Source: Epilithonimonas mollis
GTDB taxonomy: Bacteria; Bacteroidota; Bacteroidia; Flavobacteriales; Weeksellaceae
DNA length: 64,000 nt
Reading direction: 5' to 3'
NCBI RefSeq assembly: GCF_900142325.1
Contig: NZ_FRAM01000001.1
Span: forward strand, 1,572,279-1,636,278
Part shown: positions 44,434 to 54,027 of the stretch, in pieces
How positions within the stretch are numbered: the first letter of the stretch is position 1
How the letters are laid out: the number at the start of each line of letters is the position of its first letter
Translations under genes and position numbers: made by a program
Notes under the pieces: model-generated
What the model was told of the DNA's origin: nothing
What the model saw: only the letters and a program-made list of their open reading frames with translations
The model's database searches: none

Positions 44434-45975
44434 CTAAATGATCGGCAATTTAATCGTGAACATGCTTCCTTTTCCTTTATGAGACTCTACAAGAATCTGA
44501 CCCTTATGGATTTCCACAATCTTTTTTACATAAGACAATCCAAGTCCCTGTCCCTTTACATTGTGAATATTCCCGGTTTCCTCGCGGAAGAATTTTTCAA
44601 AGATTTTGCCTTTATTATGTGTTTCCATTCCCATTCCTTTGTCGGAAATCTCGATTACATACCAATTTCCTTCATTTTTTGTTGTCAGTTTTATTTCCGG
44701 TGTTTCCGGCGAATATTTATTGGCATTATCAAGCAGGTTTACCAATGCATTTGACAAATGGAATTCGTCTACCAGGAAGTTATATTTTGTAGCATTGAAT
44801 TCTGTTGTCAGCGTGCCTTTTCTTTCGTTGACTATCAGCCTGAAGGATTCTGCGATGCTTCTGATCAGTTCCCGGACATTGGTTTCTTTCAGATGAAGCG
44901 GCATTTCGTTACGTTCAAGCTTGGACATATTCAGAACAGTTTCCACTTGTTTTTTCATCCTGAGATTTTCCTGTTTTATCAAACCGGAATAATACTTCAC
45001 CTTTGCAGGATCAGTCGCTATTTTATCATTAGCCAAAGAATCCGAAGCTACAGAAATCGTTGCCAATGGCGTCTTGAACTCATGAGACATATTATTGATA
45101 AAATCTGTTTTGATTTCCGCAATTTTTTTCTGTCTCATCATGTAATTGATCGAGATGATGTAGATCCCAAGGATCGTCAGCAATGATATGAAAGTACCCA
45201 AAAGCATCGGCAGGTTATGCTTCACCAGAGAATAATCCTTTCGCGGGAAGACCAATGCGAGCGTATAAAGTGTTCTGTCCTTGCTGTCGGTGAAAAGCGG
45301 GTAGGTATAGTTGGTCTTATCTTTTTGGTCAAGATATATATTATTGGCCACACTAGTCAGTTGATTGGTTTTATTAATAACTCCAAATCCAAATTTCGTG
45401 TCGATACCTTTCAGCCTCAGTTCTTTTGTAATAACCGAATCAATTACTTTGCTGTCTACTCTTTTTTCTATCGGCAGATTGGTCGCACTTAGCCTCGCAA
45501 ATTCCTTCATCTGATAAGAATTGTTGTCGATGTCACGGCTGATGTTGGTTGTCAGTGGTTCCGGCGAGCTTCTTTTAAGCTTTAACTGTCCTTCGTCTTT
45601 GTATAATTTTGTGGTATAAAGTGTGTCACCCTTTGCAGAAACCGGAATGTTTTGCTTTTCAACAATGCTGGTCTGGAACAGGATATTCGACCGGTTCGCA
45701 GAATCGGAACTTTGCTGGATATAGGTTTTAACGGGCTGGTTGGATGATGCCAACACTTCCTTACCTACATTTTTGTAGGTGTCGTTCCAATATTTATTAA
45801 CCTCGATCTGATTGACTTTTTGAGTCGATGTTTCTAACGCAGAATAGACTTTATTAGAAAAATCCTGTTCGAGCGAGGTATACAATTCTTTAATCCAGTA
45901 TAGCTGTAAGGAAACGAAAACAACCAGCGAGATCGTCATGAATACAGATATAATAGGAATAAATTTGTTATTCAT
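44434..45975 (-). CDS. Membrane sensor histidine kinase
   Basis: The 513-residue kinase has TM1 at about 7-28, a periplasmic sensor domain of about 225 residues, and TM2 at about 255-279. HisKA with His298 (NNMSHEFKTPLATI) follows, then HATPase_c with LLDNANKYSPETPEI, ISDKGMGM and VKGQGLGLSYVKKIVEIH. It phosphorylates the response regulator encoded just downstream. The sensor domain is not a recognised PAS or Cache and its signal is unknown. Confidence 0.95.
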   Translation of the reverse strand: MNNKFIPIISVFMTISLVVFVSLQLYWIKELYTSLEQDFSNKVYSALETSTQKVNQIEVNKYWNDTYKNVGKEVLASSNQPVKTYIQQSSDSANRSNILFQTSIVEKQNIPVSAKGDTLYTTKLYKDEGQLKLKRSSPEPLTTNISRDIDNNSYQMKEFARLSATNLPIEKRVDSKVIDSVITKELRLKGIDTKFGFGVINKTNQLTSVANNIYLDQKDKTNYTYPLFTDSKDRTLYTLALVFPRKDYSLVKHNLPMLLGTFISLLTILGIYIISINYMMRQKKIAEIKTDFINNMSHEFKTPLATISVASDSLANDKIATDPAKVKYYSGLIKQENLRMKKQVETVLNMSKLERNEMPLHLKETNVRELIRSIAESFRLIVNERKGTLTTEFNATKYNFLVDEFHLSNALVNLLDNANKYSPETPEIKLTTKNEGNWYVIEISDKGMGMETHNKGKIFEKFFREETGNIHNVKGQGLGLSYVKKIVEIHKGQILVESHKGKGSMFTIKLPII

Positions 45976-46161
45976 TATAATTTTTGATTTTGAAAAGTTA
46001 AAATTACTGCTTTTAAGAATATCTCCATAAAAAAAACGGGATACAATTATTAAATATTTCTTAAAAACAAGTTTTTTAACATTTTATTGTGAATATCAAA
46101 AATACTGCCAGAAGAAAGTTTGGTGTGATTTTTTATAATTAATTTTATAAAAAGACAAATT

Positions 46162-46647
46162 ATGGCATCAGAAATTATTTTTAATAAGGATTCAGAAACA
46201 GGAATCTATGTAATGAAAGTTTACAAATCGGACGTTTCGGAATTATGGGATTATTTCACAAAATCCGAATTGATAGACCAATGGTGGGCACCAAAGCCGT
46301 GGAAGTGCGAAACTGAAAAAATGGATTTTAGAGAAAATGGAATCTGGTTATACGCAATGACAGGATTGGACGGTGAAAAGCATTTTGCTGTCGCCCAATA
46401 TGGTGAAATCATGCCTCACAGAAGTATTTCCTGGAGTGATGCATTTTCTGATGAGAAAGGGAAAGTAAGAACCGACTTGCCACAAACATCCTGGTTGATT
46501 GGTTTTACCGGAATCGATGAAGGTACAAGAATGACCTTTAATATCCACTTCAACGCCAAGGAAGAAATGAATCAGATCATCGAAATGGGTTTTGAAGAAG
46601 GTTTCAGAACGGGATTGAATCAGTTGGAAGATTTGTTAAATAGTTGA
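46162..46647 (+). CDS. SRPBCC/AHSA1-like protein
   Basis: The 161-residue cytoplasmic protein has the Bet v1-like pattern of the activator-of-Hsp90 (AHSA1/START) group: VYKSDVSELWDYFTKSELIDQWWAPKPW, FRENGIWLYAMTG, and a long C-terminal helix (QIIEMGFEEGFRTGLNQLEDLL). Such folds bind hydrophobic ligands. No specific function is known. Confidence 0.88.
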   Translation: MASEIIFNKDSETGIYVMKVYKSDVSELWDYFTKSELIDQWWAPKPWKCETEKMDFRENGIWLYAMTGLDGEKHFAVAQYGEIMPHRSISWSDAFSDEKGKVRTDLPQTSWLIGFTGIDEGTRMTFNIHFNAKEEMNQIIEMGFEEGFRTGLNQLEDLLNS

Positions 46648-46674
46648 AATTCATAATCCTGAACCTTCCAAAGA

Positions 46675-47019
46675 TCAATCCATATCAATCTCTCCATCAA
46701 TAAAATACTGAATAATCGCTTTTTTCATCAGAAGCGATTGTTCATTCGGTTTTAGTTCAGGAAGGTCATCCAGTTTTTCAAACTGCGGCCAGCCATCTTC
46801 ATAATGCGTAAATTTGTAATATCCAAAAGGTTCCAGCAACCTGCAAACTGCAATATGAACCAAGTTAACCTTATCATCTTTCGTGAATTTCTGTTGTCCG
46901 CTTCCCAATTCCTGCACCCCGATAATGAACAGAAAAGTTTCTATAGGTGGATTTTTTTCAGTTTGAAAGTTGACTTCAAAAAAACGTTCTATTTTTTTCC
47001 AGATTTCGGATTCCTTCAT
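46675..47019 (-). CDS. Conserved-looking small cytoplasmic protein
   Basis: The 114-residue acidic protein (KIERFFEVNFQTEKNPPIETFLFIIGVQELG, VNLVHIAVCRLLEPFGYYKF, DGWPQFEKLDDLPELKPNEQ) has no signal peptide or TM segment. Its stop-to-start distance from the upstream oligopeptidase gene is zero to a few bases in reverse order: it lies directly downstream in the neighbour order and in the same direction as 47,022-49,067. No named family is recognised; similar proteins appear, as I recall, across Flavobacteriia. Confidence 0.75.
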   Translation of the reverse strand: MKESEIWKKIERFFEVNFQTEKNPPIETFLFIIGVQELGSGQQKFTKDDKVNLVHIAVCRLLEPFGYYKFTHYEDGWPQFEKLDDLPELKPNEQSLLMKKAIIQYFIDGEIDMD

Positions 47020-47021
47020 AA

Positions 47022-49067
47022 TTAATTTTTTAACGCTTCAGCTTTAAGTAAAAATGCATATTCCAGCGCAATTTCTTTCAGACTTTCAAATCGACCGCTT
47101 GCACCGCCGTGTCCGGAACTCATATCGGTTTTGAAAATCAGAATATTATTATCCGTTTTCATGTCCCGCAGCTTTGCAGTCCACTTGGCAGGTTCCCAAT
47201 ATTGTACCTGGGAATCGTGTAAACCTGTTGTAATCAGGATATTTGGATAATCCCTCGCTTCGATGTTATCGTAAGGTGAATAAGATTTCATATAATCATA
47301 ATATTCCTTCTCTTTGGGATTTCCCCATTCGTCATATTCTCCCGTGGTCAGCGGAATAGTATCATCCAGCATCGTAGTTACCACATCTACAAAAGGAACC
47401 TGTGCCACGATCCCGTTGAAAAGTTCAGGATTGTAATTCATCACTGCGCCCATCAGAAGTCCGCCGGCACTCCCACCCATTGCGTAAAGGTGCTTGGGAG
47501 AAGTATAATTATTTGAAATCAAATACTTTGAAGCATCGATGAAATCAAAAAATGTATTTTTCTTTCGCAGCATTTTTCCGTCTTCGTACCATTCACGGCC
47601 AAGATATTCTCCACCTCTGATGTGTGCAATGGCGTATATGAAACCTCTGTCCAAAAGGGATAATCTTATGCTGGAAAAACTTGCATCAACCGTATGTCCA
47701 TAACTTCCATAACCGTAGAGTAAAAGCGGTGTTTGTGCTGATTTTTCTGTGTCTTTGTGATAGACCAGCGAGATTGCTACTTCTTTTCCGTCCCTTGTGT
47801 TGGCCCAGATTCTTTCGGAAATGTAATCTTCCGGGAAGAATTTTCCACCCAGAACTTCCTGTTGTTTAAGAAGCGTGGTTGTTTTATTCTTCATGTTATA
47901 TTCATAAGTTGATGAAGGCTTCGTTAAAGAAGTATATCCGAAACGAAGAATATCTGTGTCAAACTCCAGATTGATCCCGATATAAGCAGTGTAAGTAGGG
48001 TCAGAAAATTGAAGATAATGGGAACTATTGGTTTGATTATCAATAATGTTAATTTGTAAAAGTCCTTTCTTCCGTTCTTCCAGCACAAAATAGTTTTTGA
48101 AGATCTCGAAACCTTCAAGCAAAACATCTTCTCTGTGCGGGATATAATCTTCCCAGTATTCCATCGCCGGGGTTTCTACTTTGGTCTTTACGATTTTGAA
48201 ATTCGTAGCATCATCAGCATTTGTGATGATGTAAAATTCTCCTTTGTAATGTTCTACAGAATATTCCAGATCCTCGGTTCTGGGCTGTACGATATTCCAT
48301 CTCGCATAGACATTGTCTGCCGGGATGAACCTCATCTCGTCCTCGTTGGTGGAAGAAGAAGCGATAAAAATATATTCCAGCGATTTGGTTTTGAAGAGAC
48401 CGACATCAAAGGTCTCATCTTCCTCATGGAAAATCAGAACATCATCCTTGGGATCTGTGCCTAATTTGTGCCGATAGATCTGAAAAGCTCGAAGGCTTTC
48501 ATCTTTTCTGATGTAGAAAACATGTTCATTATCATTGGCCCAGACTGTTTTTCCGGTAACATTCTCGATCACATCGGGGTATACTTCCCCTGTTTTAAGG
48601 TTCTTGAAAAAGATTTTATAGATTCTTCTTCCCACATTATCCGTAGAATAGGCGATGATTTCGTTATTGACGCTTACAGAGATGCTTCCGGTTTCAAAAA
48701 AAGATTCACCTTCTGCAAGGATGTTGACATCGAGAAGAATTTCTTCTTTATTTTCAAGCGTTTGAAACTTCCTGGAGAAGATGGGATATTCTCTTCCATC
48801 TTCATAACGAACGATATACCAGTAGCCGTGAAAAAAATAAGGCAGAGATTCGTCATCTTTTTTATAGCGGGATTTCATCTCCTCGTACAATTCGTTCTGA
48901 AGATCTTCCGTATCCTTCATCACAAAATCAGTGTAGTTATTTTCTTCCTCAAGATACTGGATAACGTCCGGATTTTCCCTTTCCTTCATCCAGAAATAAG
49001 GGTCGATCCTTTTATCGTTATGAATCTCTAGAAGTTTTTCTATTTTTTTTGCTTTTGGAGCGTCCAT
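47022..49067 (-). CDS. ptrB: Oligopeptidase B-like S9A peptidase
   Basis: The 681-residue cytoplasmic serine peptidase has no signal peptide. An N-terminal propeller (RIDPYFWMKERENPDVIQYLEEEN start) is followed by the hydrolase domain with Ser in GGSAGGLLMG, Asp in TTGLHDSQVQYWEP and His in SSGHGGASGR. PtrB-type enzymes cut after basic residues in peptides. It follows the hemD terminator and has its own -7-like box (TACATTTG, minus, 49104-49111). The 46,675 gene follows it 2 nt downstream and is probably co-transcribed. Confidence 0.94.
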   Translation of the reverse strand: MDAPKAKKIEKLLEIHNDKRIDPYFWMKERENPDVIQYLEEENNYTDFVMKDTEDLQNELYEEMKSRYKKDDESLPYFFHGYWYIVRYEDGREYPIFSRKFQTLENKEEILLDVNILAEGESFFETGSISVSVNNEIIAYSTDNVGRRIYKIFFKNLKTGEVYPDVIENVTGKTVWANDNEHVFYIRKDESLRAFQIYRHKLGTDPKDDVLIFHEEDETFDVGLFKTKSLEYIFIASSSTNEDEMRFIPADNVYARWNIVQPRTEDLEYSVEHYKGEFYIITNADDATNFKIVKTKVETPAMEYWEDYIPHREDVLLEGFEIFKNYFVLEERKKGLLQINIIDNQTNSSHYLQFSDPTYTAYIGINLEFDTDILRFGYTSLTKPSSTYEYNMKNKTTTLLKQQEVLGGKFFPEDYISERIWANTRDGKEVAISLVYHKDTEKSAQTPLLLYGYGSYGHTVDASFSSIRLSLLDRGFIYAIAHIRGGEYLGREWYEDGKMLRKKNTFFDFIDASKYLISNNYTSPKHLYAMGGSAGGLLMGAVMNYNPELFNGIVAQVPFVDVVTTMLDDTIPLTTGEYDEWGNPKEKEYYDYMKSYSPYDNIEARDYPNILITTGLHDSQVQYWEPAKWTAKLRDMKTDNNILIFKTDMSSGHGGASGRFESLKEIALEYAFLLKAEALKN

Positions 49068-49083
49068 TTTTTATAAAATTATT

Positions 49084-49097
49084 CTGAATATATTCAG
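49084..49097. promoter_or_regulatory. 14-bp palindrome in the ptrB promoter region
   Basis: CTGAATATATTCAG is a perfect palindrome between the -7-like box and the ptrB ATG, where a repressor dimer could bind. Confidence 0.35.
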
Positions 49098-49117
49098 ATT
49101 AAACAAATGTAAACAAA

Positions 49118-49144
49118 AAACCATCTTCAGATAGAAGACGGTTT
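49118..49144 (-). terminator. Terminator after hemD
   Basis: AAACCATCTTC (49118-49128) pairs with GAAGACGGTTT (49134-49144) through one G-T pair. On the minus strand it ends in six T. Confidence 0.75.
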
Positions 49145-49164
49145 ATATTGATGTCAATAAAGAT

Positions 49165-49905
49165 TTATTTATTGATGCTTCTGATATATTTTTCTATCGC
49201 CATTGTCATAGACGGCGTTTCTTTCGTTGGCGCCATCACATTCACTGTCAGGTCGGCTTCTTCTGCTGCTGCCTGAGTTGTTGTTCCGAAAACGGCAATT
49301 TTTGTATCCTCCTGTTTGAAATCGGGGAAATTGATCGCCAATGATTTAATTCCCTGCGGACTGAAAAAAACCAACATATCATAATCTTTTACGTTGATAT
49401 CCGTCAGGTCACTCGCTACAGTTTTGTACATGATTGCCCTTGTCCAGTCCAGGTTAGCTGCATCCAAAACCCTTGGGATTTCCGGCGTCAGGATGTCGGA
49501 TGATGGTAAAAGATACTTCTCTGCAGGATGCTTCTTAAATAAAGCTGCAAGGTCAGAAAAGTTCTTCTCGCCGAAGCTGATCTTCCTTTTTCTGTAAACA
49601 ATATGTTTCTGAAGGTAGTTGGCAATCGCTTCCGACTGGCAGATGTAACGCATAGAATCCGGAACAGTAAACCTCATTTCCTCAGCAAGACGAAAGTAGT
49701 GATCTACTGCATTTTTGCTGGTGAAAATGATGCCTGTATATTGCGTCAGGTCTATTTTCTGCGTTCTGAGTTCTTTTGCATCCACACCTTCTACATGAAT
49801 AAACGGACGAAAATCGATTTTGATTTTCTCTTTTTTAGCAATTTCCAAATAAGGCGACGATTCATTCGGAGCAGGCTGTGAAACTAAAATAGATTTGATT
49901 TTCAT
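49165..49905 (-). CDS. hemD: Uroporphyrinogen-III synthase
   Basis: HemD closes and inverts the linear tetrapyrrole to make uroporphyrinogen III for heme and related cofactors. The 246-residue protein has the two-lobe HemD pattern: IKSILVSQPAPNE, QYTGIIFTSKNAVDHYF, KHPAEKYLLPSSDI, DYDMLVFFSPQGIKSLAINF, and FGTTTQAAAEEADL. The upstream DUF4271 gene lies 21 nt before it in the same direction, a pairing seen across Bacteroidota. Confidence 0.92.
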   Translation of the reverse strand: MKIKSILVSQPAPNESSPYLEIAKKEKIKIDFRPFIHVEGVDAKELRTQKIDLTQYTGIIFTSKNAVDHYFRLAEEMRFTVPDSMRYICQSEAIANYLQKHIVYRKRKISFGEKNFSDLAALFKKHPAEKYLLPSSDILTPEIPRVLDAANLDWTRAIMYKTVASDLTDINVKDYDMLVFFSPQGIKSLAINFPDFKQEDTKIAVFGTTTQAAAEEADLTVNVMAPTKETPSMTMAIEKYIRSINK

Positions 49906-49926
49906 CTCAAAATGTGTATGTTACAT

Positions 49927-50568
49927 TTAATAAAACAAGAACTTCCAAAGTACCAATACCGGTACTATTTGGAGCGTGCAAATATACAAAAATTTATAAT
50001 ACCACTTTTCTGGCAGTATCGGTTGCCTATGGAAAAGATATATCATGTTTTTCAAAATGAAAGAGCCTGCAAGCAGACCTATTATTAAATAAAAATATCG
50101 TACCAAATCTATTGGATAATAATAAAGGCCAAAGCCCAGAATAATAAAAGCAATCGACTCCAGGAAAAAAAACTTGCTGGCGATGAGTGTGAGCCCTTTC
50201 AGATTTTTTCCACTTCCGATGCTGGAATAGAAGAGAAATGTGAGGAAATTCCGGACCAGGTCGAATAAAAGCAATGAAACGAATGTGAACCCGAATTTAT
50301 TAACATGCAATCCAAATAACTGAATATCAGAAAATCCTTCCGGAACTAAAGGAACGAACTGAGAAAGGAGCAAAGCAATCATGATACATCTCACCACAGA
50401 CACAATAATCCAGGTCGGCATCAGGTTGCTGGAATCTTCCATCTTCTGCATCAGAAAATCCCTGATGTTGGCGTCCCTCTGGAACAAAGACAGAAGGATG
50501 ATGTATACAAATATACTCCCTAGAATACAATATACCACCCAATCATTATGCTCCGTAATCCTTACCAA
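49927..50568 (-). CDS. DUF4271 membrane protein
   Basis: The 213-residue protein has about five to six TM helices (VVYCILGSIFVYIILL, FGFTFVSLLLFDLVRNFLTFLF, YFYLIIGLLAGSFIL, YICTLQIVPVLVLWKFLFY) matching DUF4271. The start is TTG at 50568 because a TGA lies two codons upstream and RITEHNDWVVY is the family N-terminus. A minus-strand TATTTTTG box is at 50584-50591. It is adjacent to hemD. Function is unknown. Confidence 0.85.
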   Translation of the reverse strand: MVRITEHNDWVVYCILGSIFVYIILLSLFQRDANIRDFLMQKMEDSSNLMPTWIIVSVVRCIMIALLLSQFVPLVPEGFSDIQLFGLHVNKFGFTFVSLLLFDLVRNFLTFLFYSSIGSGKNLKGLTLIASKFFFLESIAFIILGFGLYYYPIDLVRYFYLIIGLLAGSFILKNMIYLFHRQPILPEKWYYKFLYICTLQIVPVLVLWKFLFY

Positions 50569-50846
50569 AGGTCAATTTTTTTGCAAAAATAAGAATTTGA
50601 TTAACGCATATCATATTTTAGCGATTAATTATTTATAAAAAATATCATTTGTAGTTTTATCAACTGAGCAGAAAGAAACTCCTCTTGAAAATATTATCTT
50701 AAAAGAAAGTATGTCTTGTTTTACAAATAGTTTAATTTCTTATACCCTTCAGATTGCTGTCAAAAGCTACGATATAAATATTTCTCTTCACAGCATGGTA
50801 TAAATCTTAAAAGAAAAAACCTAACTTTACACTAAAAATTGAGATT

Positions 50847-52190
50847 ATGGATGATTTTCTAGCTGCCCGATCTCAGATGGCCGTTTCTTTGGGGTTTCAT
50901 ATCATATTTTCCTGTGTTGGGATGGTGATGCCGTTTCTGATGGCTTTTTCCCATTACAAATATCTTACAACAAAAGATGAAGTCTACAAAGGGCTCACCA
51001 AGGCATGGAGTAAAGGGGTAGCTATTCTTTTTGCGACCGGCGCTGTATCCGGGACGATGCTGTCCTTTGAATTGGGACTGCTATGGCCAAGGTTTATGGA
51101 ACATGCCGGACCAATCTTCGGAATGCCCTTTTCATTGGAGGGAACTGCCTTTTTTATAGAAGCCATTGCGATCGGTTTTTTTCTGTACGGATGGGAAAAG
51201 TTTAATAAATGGTTTCATTGGTTCTGCGGCGTTGTAGTTGGTGTCAGCGGATTGGCTTCCGGGATTCTTGTTGTGGCAGCGAATGCCTGGATGAACAGTC
51301 CTGCCGGATTTGATTATGTCAATGGAAAATATCTCAATATCGATCCTATAAAAGCCATGTTCAATGATGCCTGGTTTCCGCAGGCTTTCCACATGACGGT
51401 AGCGGCGTTTGCTGCCACAGGATTTGCTGTCGCCGGGATCCATGCTTTGATGGTACTTAAAAAAAGGAATATCAGCTTCCACACCAAAGCATTCAGGATA
51501 TCAGCCGGCTTTGCAGTAATTGGTGCTTTATTAGCACCTATCAGTGGTGATATCGCTGCAAAATCTATTGCAAAAAGACAGCCCATAAAACTGGCAGCAA
51601 TGGAAGCACACTTCGAGACCGAAAAAGGTGCAAGCTTTGTGATCGGCGGCGTTCCGGATGAAGAGAATGAGCAGATAAAATATGCGATCAAAATCCCAAA
51701 AGTTTTGAGCTTTTTGGCCTGGGGTGATTTTGATGCTGAAGTCAAAGGTCTGAAGGATTTTCCAAAAGACCACTGGCCGCCGGTTGCAGTCGTGCATTAC
51801 GCCTTTCAGATTATGATTTTTTTCGGGGTGATAATGATGGTTATTGGTGTTTTGTATCTTATTGCCAATTTCTGGAAAAGAAACTGGCTTACAAAAACAT
51901 GGTATCTGAAAACCTTTGTTGCTGCAATTCCTTTCGGGTATATTGCTTTGGAAGCAGGCTGGACGGTAACTGAAGTCGGGCGGCAGCCATGGATCATCTA
52001 CGGAGTTATGAAAACCATAGATGCCGTGACACCTATGCCGGGAATCCAGTATTCTTTTTATTTTTTTACATTGATTTTCATATCATTATCGCTGATCATT
52101 CTGTTCCTTTTAAGAAGACAGATCCAGATGGTTCCGAAACTATACGATCCCACCGATCCGAATTATAATCCTAAAAACAAGAAGTCATGA
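50847..52190 (+). CDS. cydA: Cytochrome bd ubiquinol oxidase subunit I
   Basis: CydA oxidises quinol and reduces oxygen to water in the inner membrane. The 447-residue subunit has heme ligands His18 (GFHIIFSCVGM) and His182 (FPQAFHMTV), and the conserved Glu98 and Glu105 (FSLEGTAFFIEA). WVVTEVGRQPW is present as WTVTEVGRQPWIIYG. It is the short-Q-loop form. The stop overlaps the cydB start as ATGA. No cydX-like small gene or cydCD is adjacent. Confidence 0.96.
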   Translation: MDDFLAARSQMAVSLGFHIIFSCVGMVMPFLMAFSHYKYLTTKDEVYKGLTKAWSKGVAILFATGAVSGTMLSFELGLLWPRFMEHAGPIFGMPFSLEGTAFFIEAIAIGFFLYGWEKFNKWFHWFCGVVVGVSGLASGILVVAANAWMNSPAGFDYVNGKYLNIDPIKAMFNDAWFPQAFHMTVAAFAATGFAVAGIHALMVLKKRNISFHTKAFRISAGFAVIGALLAPISGDIAAKSIAKRQPIKLAAMEAHFETEKGASFVIGGVPDEENEQIKYAIKIPKVLSFLAWGDFDAEVKGLKDFPKDHWPPVAVVHYAFQIMIFFGVIMMVIGVLYLIANFWKRNWLTKTWYLKTFVAAIPFGYIALEAGWTVTEVGRQPWIIYGVMKTIDAVTPMPGIQYSFYFFTLIFISLSLIILFLLRRQIQMVPKLYDPTDPNYNPKNKKS

Positions 52191-53272
52191 TCTATGTAGT
52201 TATAGCATTTCTGTGGGTTTCCATTTGCCTTTATGTGATCACAGGCGGAGCAGATTTCGGGGCAGGGATTATTGAGCTGTTTTCCAGAAAATCTTATCGT
52301 GATAAGACGATGAAAGTTATGTCAAAATCCATTGCACCAATCTGGGAAGCCAATCATATGTGGCTGATTATTGCTGTTGTGATTTTATTTGTCGGTTTCC
52401 CGACTATCTACACCACGGTTTCCACATACCTTCATATTCCGTTGGTTCTGATGCTGATCGGGATCATTGCAAGAGGTACTTCCTTTACTTTCAGGAACTA
52501 CGATGCTGTTAACGACAGCTGGCAAAAACTGTATACCCAGATTTTTTATTATTCCAGCCTGCTGACGCCATTCTTTTTGGGAATCATTGCGGCGGCCACC
52601 ATTTCCGGGTCTATCGATACTGAAGCGAAAGATTTTCTGAGTTTATATATTTTCAGTTGGCTGAATCCGTTCGGGGTTTTTGTCGGCTTTTTTACGATCG
52701 CACTTTGTGCTTATCTGGCTTCGTTATTTTCTCTTCACGAAGCGAGATTCAGCGATGCTTTGCCGATTATGATAAAAAAAGCCAGAGAAACAGCCATCTA
52801 TGTTATTATTACTGGCGTAATGGTTTTTATAAGTGCCTATTATTCGGATATTCCTTTATTGAAATGGATCTTTTCAAAGGCTTTGGGAATCATTGTAATT
52901 ACTTTTGCTACCGTCAGTCTTTTATTTACCAATGAAGCGATTAAAAAAAGACAGTTTTTGCTGGTAAGGGCATTTGGAGGTTTCCAGATCGTCATGATTT
53001 TAGTTGCGGCTACCTATCAGCATAACCCGAATATTATTCTTTTTGCAAACGGAAGCCATCTTTCGCTGTTCGATGAAAGTGCTGCCCCGAAAACCATTGC
53101 CGCCCTTGGATGGGCTTTAGTTTTGGGAAGTATTTTTATTTTACCATTCCTTTTTTATCTGCTGTTATCCTTCGGAGACCAGAGCAGAAAAGAGCCTGCG
53201 AATCGCATGCAGCCCGACCTGAGTGGAGCTCATCCGCCGGAGGTGGATAGCGGGAACGGAGGGCGGAAATAG
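52187..53272 (+). CDS. cydB: Cytochrome bd ubiquinol oxidase subunit II with repeat-derived tail
   Basis: The 361-residue eight-to-nine TM subunit partners with CydA. Family segments are GGADFGAGIIELFSRKSYRDK, PIWEANHMWLIIAVVILFVGFP and ARGTSFTFRNY. The last 21 residues (from Met341, reading MQPDLSGAHPPEVDSG and on) are encoded by a dispersed DNA repeat that also occurs intergenically at 55,011-55,140. They are probably not part of the original protein, which would have ended near SFGDQSRKEPANR. The 4-base ATGA overlap with cydA implies coupled translation. Confidence 0.95.
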   Translation: MIYVVIAFLWVSICLYVITGGADFGAGIIELFSRKSYRDKTMKVMSKSIAPIWEANHMWLIIAVVILFVGFPTIYTTVSTYLHIPLVLMLIGIIARGTSFTFRNYDAVNDSWQKLYTQIFYYSSLLTPFFLGIIAAATISGSIDTEAKDFLSLYIFSWLNPFGVFVGFFTIALCAYLASLFSLHEARFSDALPIMIKKARETAIYVIITGVMVFISAYYSDIPLLKWIFSKALGIIVITFATVSLLFTNEAIKKRQFLLVRAFGGFQIVMILVAATYQHNPNIILFANGSHLSLFDESAAPKTIAALGWALVLGSIFILPFLFYLLLSFGDQSRKEPANRMQPDLSGAHPPEVDSGNGGRK

Positions 53273-53290
53273 CTGCCCAAGTAAAAATTT
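53207..53290 (+). repeat. Dispersed repeat, copy 1 (short), overlapping the end of cydB
   Basis: It shares with copy 2 at 55,011 the blocks GCAGCCCG, GGAGCTC and AGCGGGA..GGAG.. and a closing CCCAA.TAAAAA. It lacks about 60 bp of the middle part present in copy 2. Both are in the same orientation. Confidence 0.7.
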
Positions 53291-53348
53291 CGGAAGACGG
53301 AATACCCGTTTAAAGCCCTTTCCAGAAAAGAAATTATACTAATGGTCT

Positions 53349-53356
53349 TATTTTTG
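53349..53356 (+). promoter_or_regulatory. -7 element of the small outer-membrane protein gene
   Basis: TATTTTTG matches TAnnTTTG, 41 nt before ATG 53398. No clear -33 box. Confidence 0.3.
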
Positions 53357-53397
53357 ATATTGTGATTTATACAAAAATCAAAAATAAACTTACTCTT

Positions 53398-53835
53398 ATG
53401 AAAAAACTATTATTAGCATTCGGGCTATTTGCGGGTGTACTTTCGTATGCGCAGGCATGGACAGGAAAAGGAGACCAGAAGCTTCAGGTAGGTCTTAACG
53501 CTTGGGGTAACGGAACCGGGATCACAGGAACCTATGACTATGGTTTGTCAAAAATCGTTTCACTCGGAGGTGGAGCCAATATCTATTTCAGCGGTTACAA
53601 GGATGATAACAAGGATAATAACTTTTTCCTTTTTGGTAGAGTTAACTTCCACTTACAGGATCCTTTGAATCTTCCGAGCCAATGGGATATCTATCCTGGA
53701 GTTGATCTTGGGGTTTTGGGCAGAGACTTTGGATTAGGGGTTCACCTGGGAGTGAGATATTTCTTCAACCAGAATGTTGGTGCTTATATCGAAGCCGGAA
53801 ACAACGGAAGCATAGGTGTTTCTTTCAACTTCTAA
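53398..53835 (+). CDS. Small outer-membrane protein, DUF6646-like
   Basis: The 145-residue protein starts at ATG 53398 with the signal peptide MKKLLLAFGLFAGVLSYAQA. Six or so beta strands rich in Gly and aromatic residues follow (KLQVGLNAWGNGTGITGTYDYG, FFLFGRVNFHLQD, VDLGVLGRDFGLGVHLGVRYFF), ending GSIGVSFNF. This is a short porin-like barrel of unknown role, matching in pattern what is named DUF6646 in Weeksellaceae. Confidence 0.82.
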   Translation: MKKLLLAFGLFAGVLSYAQAWTGKGDQKLQVGLNAWGNGTGITGTYDYGLSKIVSLGGGANIYFSGYKDDNKDNNFFLFGRVNFHLQDPLNLPSQWDIYPGVDLGVLGRDFGLGVHLGVRYFFNQNVGAYIEAGNNGSIGVSFNF

Positions 53836-53855
53836 ATATTACTGGAAAAATATAG

Positions 53856-53886
53856 AAAAAGCATCTGGTTTCAGATGCTTTTTTTG
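53856..53886 (+). terminator. Terminator after the small OMP gene
   Basis: GCATCTG (53861-53867) pairs with CAGATGC (53872-53878). Flanking A and T runs extend the stem. Confidence 0.85.
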
Positions 53887-54027
53887 TTTGAGTCTCAACT
53901 GGATAATTTTTCTACTGGTTCACAGTACTAATAATTAAAGGATTTTTCTATAATTTTAGTCGTCACATGCGTTCAATCTTGAGTATAATAATTAACGTTC
54001 CAAGGATTTGGAAATGCTTTTTACTAA

